Source of the DNA: Candidatus Zhuqueibacterota bacterium
GTDB taxonomy: Bacteria > Zhuqueibacterota > Zhuqueibacteria > Thermofontimicrobiales > Thiofontviventaceae
Reading direction: 5' to 3'
DNA: 39,748 bases
Assembly: GCA_016931935.1 (NCBI GenBank)
Contig: JAFGDW010000005.1
Location: 1-39,748, forward strand
The notes beneath the pieces are model-generated. The model was not told the origin of the DNA and did no database searches. It saw nothing but the letters and a program-made list of their open reading frames with translations. A program made the translations under genes and the position numbers. Positions 1 to 10,000 of the stretch are shown here, piece by piece. Position 1 is the first letter of the stretch. Each line of letters opens with the position of its first letter.

Positions 1-17
1 AACCAGAATTAAAAAAA

Positions 18-98
18 TTAGACAGGATAACAGGATGAACAGGATTTCTTAGAAGAAGAGATTATACGAATCCTGTGAATCCGTGAAATCCTGTCTAA
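18..98. repeat. Palindromic ACAGGAT repeat element
   Basis: Perfect 11-bp inverted ends (TTAGACAGGAT at 18-28, ATCCTGTCTAA at 88-98) enclose three copies of ACAGGAT (22-28, 30-36, 39-45) on the left and two ATCCTGT copies (70-76, 88-94) plus a variant (79-85) on the right, spaced about 8-9 nt apart. ACAGGAT-type palindromic repeats occur in spacers of many unrelated environmental bacteria. No coding potential is seen here. It lies upstream of the first HTCS gene; any regulatory role is unproven. Confidence 0.75.
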
Positions 99-270
99 AA
101 TATGTTTTAACATTTTCTGCCAAAAAATGTCAGAAAATAACTTGTCAGATACTAAACAGCGCTTCGCTCTCATTCTGCCATTATTTATGGTTATGAATGC
201 TTGTGTTCCGGTACGATTTTTACAATGGGATATGCAACTGAAATCCAATTAATCTGTAAATTAAATACCC

Positions 271-3200
271 ATGCTAATAAATAAAATGAAATTTCCAGCG
301 TTGATTTGCCTGCTACTTTTCAATTCACAAAACTTATATTCACTTCAGCAGATTAAATTTAAACATCTGGATGTTAAAGACGGGCTGTCCCAAAATTGGG
401 TGCGCTGCATTCACCAGGATAAGTATGGATATTTATGGTTCGGTACCGGAAGTGGCGTGAGTAAATATAATGGATGTAATTTCCAAATATATACGAAGAT
501 TTATACAAATAGCAAAACTGGATTAACAAATAATTTTGTAAACAAAATATTTGAGACAGAAAACGGTACATTGTGGATAGGTACACAAAGTGGTATTGAT
601 ATTTACAATCGAGCACAAGATAAATTTATTCAATATCCGGCGATGCAACAAGAGTATATTAATGATTTTCTGGAAATTGATAGTAATAGAATGCTTGTTG
701 CGTGTTATTCAGGTTTATCATTGATTTACAAAACTGCACAATCCGAGCATGTCAACGACTCGCTTACTGAACTTGCACGAAAATTTCCACGGATTTCTGT
801 TAGCACGATGCTAAGAGATGACAACGGGCTTTTATGGTTTGGAACTTTTAATGGCCTTTATTTGATGGATGTTAAAAATAATGAGCTGATCAATTTTAAA
901 CTGGATAATCATAATGCGGACGAAATTAGCAACAACGGCATTTATTCTCTTTACCAGGACAGTAACGGTCGCTTATGGTGTGGCACATCGACCAACGGTT
1001 TAATGTTGATGAAATACAATCCGGCTCAACCACGGGACGCCCAATTTATTACGTATAAAAATGACCCTGCCGACGAAATAACTATAAGTAAAGGCTCCAT
1101 TCTTGCATTGCTGGATGATCAAGAAGGAAATCTGTGGATAGGTGTTGAGAATGGAGGACTTAACAGACTTGATTTACGCAATTTTAATGAAAATCATTGT
1201 GTATTTACTCGCTACTTTCAAAATCCTGCAGATAATTATAGTATTTCCAGTAACTCGATCTATTCACTGTTTAAAGATAAGGATGGGACGATTTGGGTTG
1301 GTACATATGGTGATGGTATTAATTACTATAATAAAGTATTTACTAAATTCAGCCATATCTATCACGTTCCAAATACCAATAGCGGATTGAGTCACAATGC
1401 CGTGAATGTAATATTTGAAGATGGCGATAACCTTTTGATCGGAACTGAAGACGGGCTGGATATCATCAATTCAAAAACAAATACACATAAACATTTGCGG
1501 CATGATCCATATAATCCGAACAGCCTTGGCTCCAATGCGATTATGACGATCTGTCGGGATAGTCTCGGAAATAGATGGATTGGAACATGGGCCGGTGGAT
1601 TGAATTTGTTCAACGAAAAATCAAACACTTTTACCCGTTATCTGCATGATGATGGTGACGAAACCAGCCTGGGAAACAACAGTATTTTTAGCATTATATG
1701 CGATTCCCACGGCCGCTTATGGATTGCAACAATGGGCGGCGGACTGAATTTATTTGATTACAAGACAAAATCGTTTAAGCGGTTCACAACCGATTTCCTT
1801 TCCCCAAATGCAATTTCCGGTAACTGGATTCGCGCTGTTATGGAGAGCAGCACCGGAGAAATTTGGCTTTCCACAACAACAGCAGTTGATATTTTTAATT
1901 ACGAAAAGCAAAAGTTTACCCATTTCACTTACGATACAACCGATATTAACAGCATTAGTTATAACGGCGCCATTGTGATTTTTGAAGATAGTAAACAAAA
2001 TGTTTGGATCGGCTCGGAAGGCGGTTTAAACGTGTTTAACCGCAAAGATAGCAGTTTTACGCGCTATTTACAAGAAGATGGCCTTCCCAATAACACAATC
2101 CGGGCTATTTGTGAAGATGATCACGGCAACCTGTGGATCAGTACGAATAATGGGATTTCAAAATTTCAGGATGCCGTTGATCGACCAAAGGCGCCTGTTT
2201 TTATTAATTACGGCGTGGACGATGGGCTGCAGGGAAATGAGTTTAACCGTCGAGCATCATGCAAAGGCCGCGACGGACGAATTTATTTCGGCGGAAATAA
2301 TGGTTTCAATGTTTTTCACCCCGATAGCATTCGTGATAACACGCTGATACCAAATGCAGTCCTGACAAATTTTTTAATCAATAACTTGCCTGTGGAAATT
2401 GGAGCGCCTGATTCACCACTACAACAACATATCAGTATGGTCGATGAAATAAAATTAAATCATTACCAATCCGTATTTTCGATTGAGTACGCCATTTTGA
2501 ATTACCTCTCACCAAATAATAATCAATATGCATTTAAGTTAGATGGCTTTGAGAAAAACTGGAATTATGTGGGAAATCGATGCCAGGCGACTTACACGAA
2601 TCTGGATCCCGGCGTATATACATTTCGTGTTAAAGGAACGAATAATGATAATGTGTGGAATGAAACGGGAGCATCTGTCAAAATTTTTATTATTCCACCC
2701 TGGTGGAAAACTGCCTGGGCTTATGGTATGTATTTTTTATTAGCGGGTTGTGTGCTTTTTATTATATGGAAATTTCAACTGCATAAAGCTGCTATGAAGC
2801 ATGAGCTTATGTTGGAGCAACACCATGCTGAAAAACTGGAAGAGATTGACAGAATGAAATCCCGCTTCTTTTCCAATATTACGCACGAATTTCGCACGCC
2901 TCTAACGCTTATTATGGGACCAGTGAAACAATTTCTTTCTGGTGAAAAAATCGATAATTTCAATGAAAAGTGTGAAATGGTGCTTCGCAATAGTGAAAAG
3001 TTATATCGACTGGTAAATCAATTGCTCGAACTATCCAAATTGGAATCCGGGCATGTAGCATTACACGCCTGCAAAGAGAACATACTTCCCCTGGTTGAAA
3101 AAATTGTATTATCGTTTGAGCCACTTGCTGAAAGCAAAATGATTGATCTGCAATTTTGCGTGCTTGATAATTTTAACGGGAATGACCAGGCGATTGAAAT

Positions 3201-4602
3201 CTATATCGACCACGATAAAATTGATAAGATTTTTTCCAACCTACTTTCCAATGCGCTTAAATTTACTCCGGAATTAGGACATGTAATTGTTTCCATTCAA
3301 ACGTGTCATAATTCTAACGGGTCGTTTGAACTGGCTGATGAACAAAAGCAGTCCCACAATATTCGCAATGTAATTCAATGGATAAAAGAATTTGGACAAA
3401 GACATGATGATAGTTTATTAAATTCCGAAGATGTTAATCATCGGCTTATTCATACAAATAAGCATGGTTATGTTGAAATAATTGTGAAAGATAATGGAGT
3501 TGGTATTCCAGCGCATGATGTGGAGAAAATATTTGATCGGTTCTATCAGGTGGCGGATTCACGTCTTGGAACTCATGAAAGTACAGGGATCGGTTTGGCA
3601 TTAACCAAAGAATTGGTTGAATTACATGGTGGAACGATTCATGTGGAAACAGAATATGAACATGGAACGGCTTTTGTCGTTCGCCTGCCGCTCGGTAAGG
3701 ATCATTTAAATGCATCGCAAATATCCGAAATATTGCCAGAAAAACACCCTCCGCAAACGGACGATAATTTGGCTTATAATAAGCACACGCGAACTTTAAA
3801 AATCGTCAATTCTCTTAATGAACAAAAGCCGGCAGCGCAGGAGAATGTACCAATTATTTTAATTGTCGATGACAATGATGATGTACTTAAATATTTAAGC
3901 GATAACCTGAGTCAGGACTATCGAATTGTGACTGCTAAGGATGGACTGGAGGGAATTTCAAAAGCCATTAATCAGGTGCCCGATTTAATTATCAGTGATG
4001 TCGTTATGCCAAAGATGGATGGATTCGCATTGTGTTCAAAGATAAAGTCCGATGAATTGACGAATCATATTCCGATTATTCTGCTGTCTGTCCGGGCATC
4101 TGACGAACACAAAATAGAAGGTCTGGAGACTGGCGCTGACGACTATATGACAAAGCCGTTTGACATTCGTGAGCTGCAGGTTCGGATTCGAAATTTAATA
4201 GATCAGCGGCGGCAGTTGAAAAAGAAGTTTAATCGTAAGGGCGGATTAAAGCCAACGGAGATTACCACCAGCTCGATGGATGAACGATTCCTGAACAAAG
4301 CGTTATCCATTATTGAAGCCAATATGAGTGACCCTGAATTTGGTGTGGAAGAATTCGCACGGGAGATGTCGCTCAGTCGGGTGCAATTATACCGAAAAAT
4401 CCGTGTCATCACCGGTCAGACAGCCACGGAATTCATTCGATCTGTCCGATTAAATCGCGCTGCTCAATTGTTGAGACAAAAACACGATAATATCAGTCAG
4501 GTTGCATATGATGTCGGTTTTCACAGCCCATCATATTTTAGCAAATCATTTTTCAAGCAATTTGGTGTCTATCCATCCGATTATGTGGAACATTCCGCAT
4601 AG
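271..4602 (+). CDS. Hybrid two-component system (HTCS) sensor/regulator, paralogue 1
   Basis: A 1443-residue protein joining sensor, kinase, receiver and DNA-binding output in one chain. A signal peptide (about 1-24) is followed by about 13 propeller motifs of the LWIGT/LWFGT type (to about residue 715), a Y_Y_Y domain (about 735-808) and one membrane segment (about 812-835). The cytoplasmic part has a HisKA domain with HEFRTP (His872), HATPase N box near 987, G boxes near 1074 and 1110, a receiver with phospho-acceptor Asp1243, and a C-terminal AraC-type HTH (about 1330-1440). In Bacteroides this family senses periplasmic oligosaccharides and switches on polysaccharide-degradation genes. The neighbouring deacetylase and xylanases suggest a xylan-derived signal (inference). 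No Shine-Dalgarno precedes the ATG, but the start aligns with the paralogue at 7087. All catalytic motifs look intact. Confidence 0.96.
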   Translation: MLINKMKFPALICLLLFNSQNLYSLQQIKFKHLDVKDGLSQNWVRCIHQDKYGYLWFGTGSGVSKYNGCNFQIYTKIYTNSKTGLTNNFVNKIFETENGTLWIGTQSGIDIYNRAQDKFIQYPAMQQEYINDFLEIDSNRMLVACYSGLSLIYKTAQSEHVNDSLTELARKFPRISVSTMLRDDNGLLWFGTFNGLYLMDVKNNELINFKLDNHNADEISNNGIYSLYQDSNGRLWCGTSTNGLMLMKYNPAQPRDAQFITYKNDPADEITISKGSILALLDDQEGNLWIGVENGGLNRLDLRNFNENHCVFTRYFQNPADNYSISSNSIYSLFKDKDGTIWVGTYGDGINYYNKVFTKFSHIYHVPNTNSGLSHNAVNVIFEDGDNLLIGTEDGLDIINSKTNTHKHLRHDPYNPNSLGSNAIMTICRDSLGNRWIGTWAGGLNLFNEKSNTFTRYLHDDGDETSLGNNSIFSIICDSHGRLWIATMGGGLNLFDYKTKSFKRFTTDFLSPNAISGNWIRAVMESSTGEIWLSTTTAVDIFNYEKQKFTHFTYDTTDINSISYNGAIVIFEDSKQNVWIGSEGGLNVFNRKDSSFTRYLQEDGLPNNTIRAICEDDHGNLWISTNNGISKFQDAVDRPKAPVFINYGVDDGLQGNEFNRRASCKGRDGRIYFGGNNGFNVFHPDSIRDNTLIPNAVLTNFLINNLPVEIGAPDSPLQQHISMVDEIKLNHYQSVFSIEYAILNYLSPNNNQYAFKLDGFEKNWNYVGNRCQATYTNLDPGVYTFRVKGTNNDNVWNETGASVKIFIIPPWWKTAWAYGMYFLLAGCVLFIIWKFQLHKAAMKHELMLEQHHAEKLEEIDRMKSRFFSNITHEFRTPLTLIMGPVKQFLSGEKIDNFNEKCEMVLRNSEKLYRLVNQLLELSKLESGHVALHACKENILPLVEKIVLSFEPLAESKMIDLQFCVLDNFNGNDQAIEIYIDHDKIDKIFSNLLSNALKFTPELGHVIVSIQTCHNSNGSFELADEQKQSHNIRNVIQWIKEFGQRHDDSLLNSEDVNHRLIHTNKHGYVEIIVKDNGVGIPAHDVEKIFDRFYQVADSRLGTHESTGIGLALTKELVELHGGTIHVETEYEHGTAFVVRLPLGKDHLNASQISEILPEKHPPQTDDNLAYNKHTRTLKIVNSLNEQKPAAQENVPIILIVDDNDDVLKYLSDNLSQDYRIVTAKDGLEGISKAINQVPDLIISDVVMPKMDGFALCSKIKSDELTNHIPIILLSVRASDEHKIEGLETGADDYMTKPFDIRELQVRIRNLIDQRRQLKKKFNRKGGLKPTEITTSSMDERFLNKALSIIEANMSDPEFGVEEFAREMSLSRVQLYRKIRVITGQTATEFIRSVRLNRAAQLLRQKHDNISQVAYDVGFHSPSYFSKSFFKQFGVYPSDYVEHSA

Positions 4603-4937
4603 AATGGTTAATGTAACGCTGCTACAGTTGAATTATTGTTGAATTTGAATTTTACCATCCTGAAAGCTGCGTTTATCTGACTCCCTTAAAACAGTGAATT
4701 GTTGATTAGTCTTGGATTGTTCGGTTTTTGAAATAATTTCCCATTTTTCCGGCTTAATTTATTACATGCTGCAAACCCTAAAAAAAACGTAACAATTTCA
4801 GCGGTTTTACATTCCCTTCTCTTTGATTTTCAGAAATATTCAAGACGAAAGTGTTAAATATTCGCCTTTTTTCGTTCTCACAACCTCACATTTTTTTATC
4901 TCATTTTTCCGGATGGTGAAACATATTATCATTATCC

Positions 4938-4983
4938 TGTAACATTTCTTCTACCCGATCCCTCTCCAAAAGTATTATCTTTA
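4938..4983 (+). promoter_or_regulatory. Candidate HTCS-regulated promoter box, copy 1
   Basis: TGTAACATTTCTTCTACC starts at 4938 and a TATCTTTA element starts at 4976, exactly 38 nt downstream. The same arrangement recurs at 11392 and 11806. The downstream element resembles the TAnnTTTG -7 box of Bacteroidetes promoters. It lies about 210 bp upstream of the secreted deacetylase. The rest of the 546-bp spacer 4603-5148 holds no gene that I can support. The regulatory role is inferred. Confidence 0.45.
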
Positions 4984-5148
4984 CTATGCTGATGATCGTC
5001 GTGTAATAAAGTGATGTTGCACTCATTGTCACTTTCACTGCCTATGAGCTTCTACCTCACGAAGTTAATCATCACATTTTGTGTTCACCTGTCAATTGGT
5101 AATTCAGTATCTGATACAATCTATTATAGTTGGGAAAGGATTTAATTA

Positions 5149-6495
5149 ATGAAAAAAACACATGTGTATTCAATATTTCCACGCACAATATTTTTACTAG
5201 CAATTGTATTAACGATTATCAGTGCAGGTCATTTGCCTGTTGTTGCACAATCCTACGAAGTTGGTACCTGGCCGGGTTTTCGTTCCGCTGCTATTTGTTT
5301 TACGTTTGATGATAATTGTTCCAAGCAGCTCAGTGTGGTTGTGCCGATGTTTAACGAATTTGATTTCCATTTAACATTGTTCACAGTTACAACCTGGGGT
5401 CCAAACTGGACAGGTTTACAAGCTGCTGCCGATAGTGGGCATGAGGTTGCCAGTCATACGGTAACACATCCTCATATTACCGGTTTACCTCTTGAAGATC
5501 AGACGACCGAGTTTAGAAATTCCTACAATACAATAAATTCAAAAATTAATGGTCAAACTGCGCTAACAATGGCGTATCCATATTGTGAAGTCGGCGATAA
5601 TTCCATCGTTGATCAGTACTATATTGGCGCCCGTGGTTGTCAGGGATTTATCGAGCAAAAAACACCTGGGGATTTTAGAAACATCAGTTCAATTATCTGC
5701 GGAACAGAAGGATCGGTTAAAACCGCGGCTAATTTTAATAGTAAAGTAAATTCAGCAGCCAATATGAAAGGTATATGCGTTTTTCTTATTCATGGTGTGG
5801 ATGATGATGGTGGTTGGTCACCAACAAATTCTTCCGAACTACGTACTCATCTTGAGTACTTAAAGAAAAATGTTGCTAAATTCTGGATTCCGACATTTGG
5901 TAATATGATTCGATACGTCAGAGAACGCAATGCTGCTACAATCACGGAATTATCAGTTGAGGATAGTATTATTACGCTTCAGGCCAGCGATACGCTCGAT
6001 GATTCAATTTACAATCTGCCGATAACCATTCGCCGGCCTCTTCCTGATGGATGGCTGTCCGCAAGTGCCACACAAAACGGAAATTCCTTGAACACGCGGG
6101 TGATTGAAGCAAACGCTGTCAAATATATCATGTTCGATGTGATTCCTGATGGCGGCGATATTATTTTATCAAAAAGCACACCAACAGACGTTCATAAGCA
6201 CGAGGAATTTGCGCCTCTGTCACCATCGCTGTCACAAAATTATCCAAATCCATTTAATCCGGAAACATTGATCCGGTTTCAGCTTCCTGAATGCGCACAT
6301 GTCAACATAGAAATTATCAATACCAGTGGGCAGCGAATTGCCACTCTGGCAGATACGTTTTATGATGCTGGTGATCATACGATCCAATGGGATGCCTGCG
6401 ATAATGATGGAAATCGTGTGGCCAGTGGTGTCTATTTCTATCAACTATATGCGGATAACTATTTTGATGTCAAACGCATGATTGTTTTGCGATAA
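5149..6495 (+). CDS. Secreted NodB-type polysaccharide deacetylase with T9SS-like tail
   Basis: A 448-residue exported enzyme. A signal peptide (about 1-34, ending near VVAQS) leads into a NodB-fold catalytic domain with TFDDN (Asp54, Asp55), the metal-binding pair SHTVTHP (His103, His107), a YPY motif and a late LIHGVDDDGG histidine, as in CE4-like metal-dependent de-N- or de-O-acetylases. A beta-rich segment follows (about 260-345), then a C-terminal sorting/FlgD-like Ig tail (about 360-448) with NYPNPFNPE and GVYFYQL. An AAAGGA ribosome site lies about 9 nt before the ATG. Its place between two HTCS genes and upstream of xylanases suggests removal of acetyl groups from xylan, but chitin-oligosaccharide or peptidoglycan substrates cannot be excluded. 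It is probably surface-anchored or released through a type IX-like system. Confidence 0.88.
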   Translation: MKKTHVYSIFPRTIFLLAIVLTIISAGHLPVVAQSYEVGTWPGFRSAAICFTFDDNCSKQLSVVVPMFNEFDFHLTLFTVTTWGPNWTGLQAAADSGHEVASHTVTHPHITGLPLEDQTTEFRNSYNTINSKINGQTALTMAYPYCEVGDNSIVDQYYIGARGCQGFIEQKTPGDFRNISSIICGTEGSVKTAANFNSKVNSAANMKGICVFLIHGVDDDGGWSPTNSSELRTHLEYLKKNVAKFWIPTFGNMIRYVRERNAATITELSVEDSIITLQASDTLDDSIYNLPITIRRPLPDGWLSASATQNGNSLNTRVIEANAVKYIMFDVIPDGGDIILSKSTPTDVHKHEEFAPLSPSLSQNYPNPFNPETLIRFQLPECAHVNIEIINTSGQRIATLADTFYDAGDHTIQWDACDNDGNRVASGVYFYQLYADNYFDVKRMIVLR

Positions 6496-6807
6496 CCAAT
6501 TGAATGATTTGTCGTTACATCCGCGGAGGGATTCAGTGTGAAATGTCTTTTTTTTATGCTGGATTCAATCGCAACCTCAAATATCAACCCTAAGGAATGA
6601 GAACCAAATAATTTACTCAACTTAAAAAAAATAATGAAGCGTGTCATTCCTGTTCGATAACCTCTGGCACATTGAATCGTATTGGTTTTCGAACAGGCTC
6701 TTAGTAGTGTTCATATATTTGATCTTGAATAAATCAAGAAAAGTGCTTGACTTTCAGAGCTGCTTATTATTTATTGGTAATAGGATATACTCATTGCGGA
6801 TTGGTTC

Positions 6808-6868
6808 GTAACATCGACGTATTACCGATGCAATCGCTTAAGCGATGGCATCGATTTAGGAATGTTAC
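6808..6868. repeat. Palindromic element upstream of HTCS2
   Basis: Outer arms GTAACAT (6808-6814) and ATGTTAC (6862-6868) bracket a 28-nt near-perfect palindrome at 6826-6853 with centre ATCGCTTAAGCGAT. The outer arms are separate from the core, so the RNA would fold as a stem with internal loops. It could be a mobile palindromic repeat or an operator of the downstream HTCS gene. It sits in the 591-bp gene-free spacer 6496-7086. Confidence 0.6.
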
Positions 6869-6971
6869 ATTTTAAACCGTAGCAGGTAAAAACCAAACTG
6901 AAAGACAACGAATAAACCAAAATCATTCCCCAAAGAAATATAGTGATAAAAAGATAGATTTTTATTAGCAT

Positions 6972-6990
6972 ATCGCTGAACATTAGCGAT
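6972..6990. promoter_or_regulatory. Inverted repeat ATCGCT-N7-AGCGAT
   Basis: ATCGCT at 6972-6977 and AGCGAT at 6985-6990 form an inverted repeat with a 7-nt spacer. The same half-sites form the centre of the palindrome about 140 bp upstream (6832-6845). Two occurrences before the HTCS2 start suggest a possible operator; this is inference only. Confidence 0.3.
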
Positions 6991-7086
6991 GATACATGGT
7001 AGCTTTACTTTCATCGTTTCATCACAAATTGCCTGTGGCTGCATTGATGATACGGATCGGATTAAATTTTTATTAGTTGATAATCC

Positions 7087-10000
7087 ATGAATGTGACCAA
7101 GCTTAAAATAATTCTATTTTTCATCATCATTGTTTTACCCCTCGGAAATCTGCATTCTCAACAAAGAATAAAATTCAAACACTTAAATGTAAAAGACGGT
7201 CTCTCCCAAAGTTGGGTAAAATGTATTCTTCAGGATCATAATGGGCTTTTATGGTTTGCGACAGGGGGAGGCATCAATAAATATAATGGTTGTGATTTTA
7301 CCTTATACAGACATGAACAGCATGATATAAACAGTTTGAGTAATAATGTTGTGAATGCAATTTATGAAGACAGCTCGGGGAAATTATGGATCGGGACACA
7401 ACGAGGCATAAATATATATGACCGGGAAACTGATAAATTTATACGATACCCTGAATTGGAACAGGAGTACATTAATGCGTTCTTTGAAATTGATGAAAGC
7501 CGAATAATTGTTGCCCATAATTCGGGATTGCATTTAATAAAGCAGAAATCTTGTACCGATAACGATGATGTTGATCAATTTATTCGTCAGTATCCGTACA
7601 CATCTGTTAATGCTGTACAGATCGATCGTGACGGAAACGTTTGGCTGGCGACATATTTAGGCCTTTACTTACTGGATTTGAAGAAAAGAAAATATACTGT
7701 TTTTAAGCTCGATAAAAACAATCCGGAAAGCATGGCTCTGAATGGTATTAAATCAATTTATATAGATAGTATGGGAAGGTTATGGCTGGGTACAGCATCT
7801 ATTGGACTTATTTTGGTGAAATTTAAAAATGATGATCCATATAAGCCAGAATTTCTCCATTACAGCCACGACCCGACAATTCCACACAGCATTAGCAAAG
7901 GAGCCGTACTGGCGCTACTGGACGATCGAGATGGGAATTTGTGGATCGGAATTGAAAATGGTGGAATTAGTCGACTTAATTTACAACATTTCAATGAGAA
8001 AAATCCACATTTTACCCATTATCTGCACAATCCGGCAGACAATTTTAGTATATCGAATAATTCAATTTATTCGTTATACAGAGATAATGAAGGTACAGTC
8101 TGGGTTGGTACATATGGTGACGGAGTCAATTATTACAACAAATTACTAAGTAAATTTAGCCATTACTATCATATTCCGAATGATCCCAATAGCTTAATCG
8201 ATAATACAGTAAATACAATCTTTGAAGACGATGAGTACCTTTGGATCGGGACAGAGGGTGGATTAAATATTTTAAACAAAAAAACTGGTATTTATGAGCA
8301 TTACTTATATGATCCCCAGGATCCACATAGCATTGGATCCAACTCGGTACTGGCGATTTGCCGCGACAGTACAGGAACAATGTGGATTGGCACGTGGGCC
8401 GGCGGATTAAATGTTTTTGATAAGCAAACAAAATCGTTTATCCGATATTATCACGATGAGAAAGATGATCGAAGTTTAGGCAGTAATAATATTTTTAGCT
8501 TACTGTGTGATAGCAACGGGAATTTATGGATTGCAACAATGGGAGGCGGCCTCAATTTATTTAACAGGCAGACGCACTCTTTTAAACGATTCACAACGGA
8601 TTTCAGAACACCCAACACAATTTCGGATAACTGGGTAAGATCATTGCTTCAGGCTGAAGACGGTAATTTATGGATAAGCACAACAACCGCTGTTGACAGA
8701 TACAATATTCAACGCAATGAATTTACAACTTTCAAACATGATAAAACGAATGCAACAAGTATTTCATATAATGGTGCTATAACACTTTTTAAAGATAGCA
8801 AACACAATATATGGTTTGGTACTGAGAGTGGGTTGAATGTGTATCATCCGGACGAAGATTATTTTAGCTGTTATTTGGAGGACGATGGATTACCGAATAA
8901 TACAATCCTGGCAATTTGTGAAGATAATCATGAAAACCTTTGGATCAGCACAAATAATGGAATTTCAAAATTTGTAAATGGCGTTAATGAGCCGGAAATA
9001 CAAGTGTTTGTTAATTATACTGAGGATGATGGGCTTCAGGGTAATGAATTTTGTCGCCGTTCGGTTTTTAAGGCCAGCGATGGCCGGATATACTTTGGTG
9101 GAAATAACGGCTTTAATGTATTTCACCCGGACAGCATAAAAGAAAATACGCTTATTCCGAATGTCATCATTACTAATTTTCTCATTTTCAATAAACCGGT
9201 TGAAATCGGAGCTCCTGGTTCCCCATTGCCGAAACATATCAGCCTGTTGGATGAAGTAACGTTGAAGCATACCCAATCGGTTTTTTCAATTGAATACGCT
9301 ATTTTAAACTATTTGGCGCCAAACAAAAATCAATATGCATTTATATTGGAAGGATTTGAAAAAGAATGGAATTTTGTGGGCAATCAACGATTGGCAACCT
9401 ATACAAATCTGGATCCGGGTAAATATATATTCAGGGTGAAAGGCGCAAACAATGATGGTATCTGGAGCGAAAAAGGTACCTCGCTGAGTATCATTATTGT
9501 CGCACCCTGGTGGAAAACCATGTGGGCGTACGCATGTTACTTTATCCTTTCGATGTTTTTAATATTCGGGCTATGGAAGTTCCAGATGAATAAAGCTGCA
9601 ATAAAACACGAGCTTTTTATGGAACAGCAATATGCGGAAAATCTGGAAAAAATTAATCTTTTAAAATCCCGATTTTTTTCCAATATAACCCATGAATTCC
9701 GTACACCATTAACATTAATTATGGGACCGGTCAAACAATTTCTCGCTGATGAGCGGATTGATAATTTTAAAGAGAAATGTGAAATGGTGCTTCGCAATAG
9801 CGAAAAACTATATCAACTCATAAATCAGTTACTCGATCTTTCTAAAATTGAAGCAGGCCATGTTTCCCTGTGTGCTCAGAAAGAAAATATTATGCCTTTG
9901 GTCGAAAAACTTGTCATGGCGTTTTCTCCATTAGTAGATCGAAAGCGGATTGATTTAAACATGAATGTTGTGACCGATTCATATGCGTCAATTGATTCGT

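Noticed and set aside
6500..6560. A terminator after the deacetylase gene, suggested by a run of eight T
   Set aside because: No stable GC-rich stem precedes the T-run; only a 4-bp pairing is possible.
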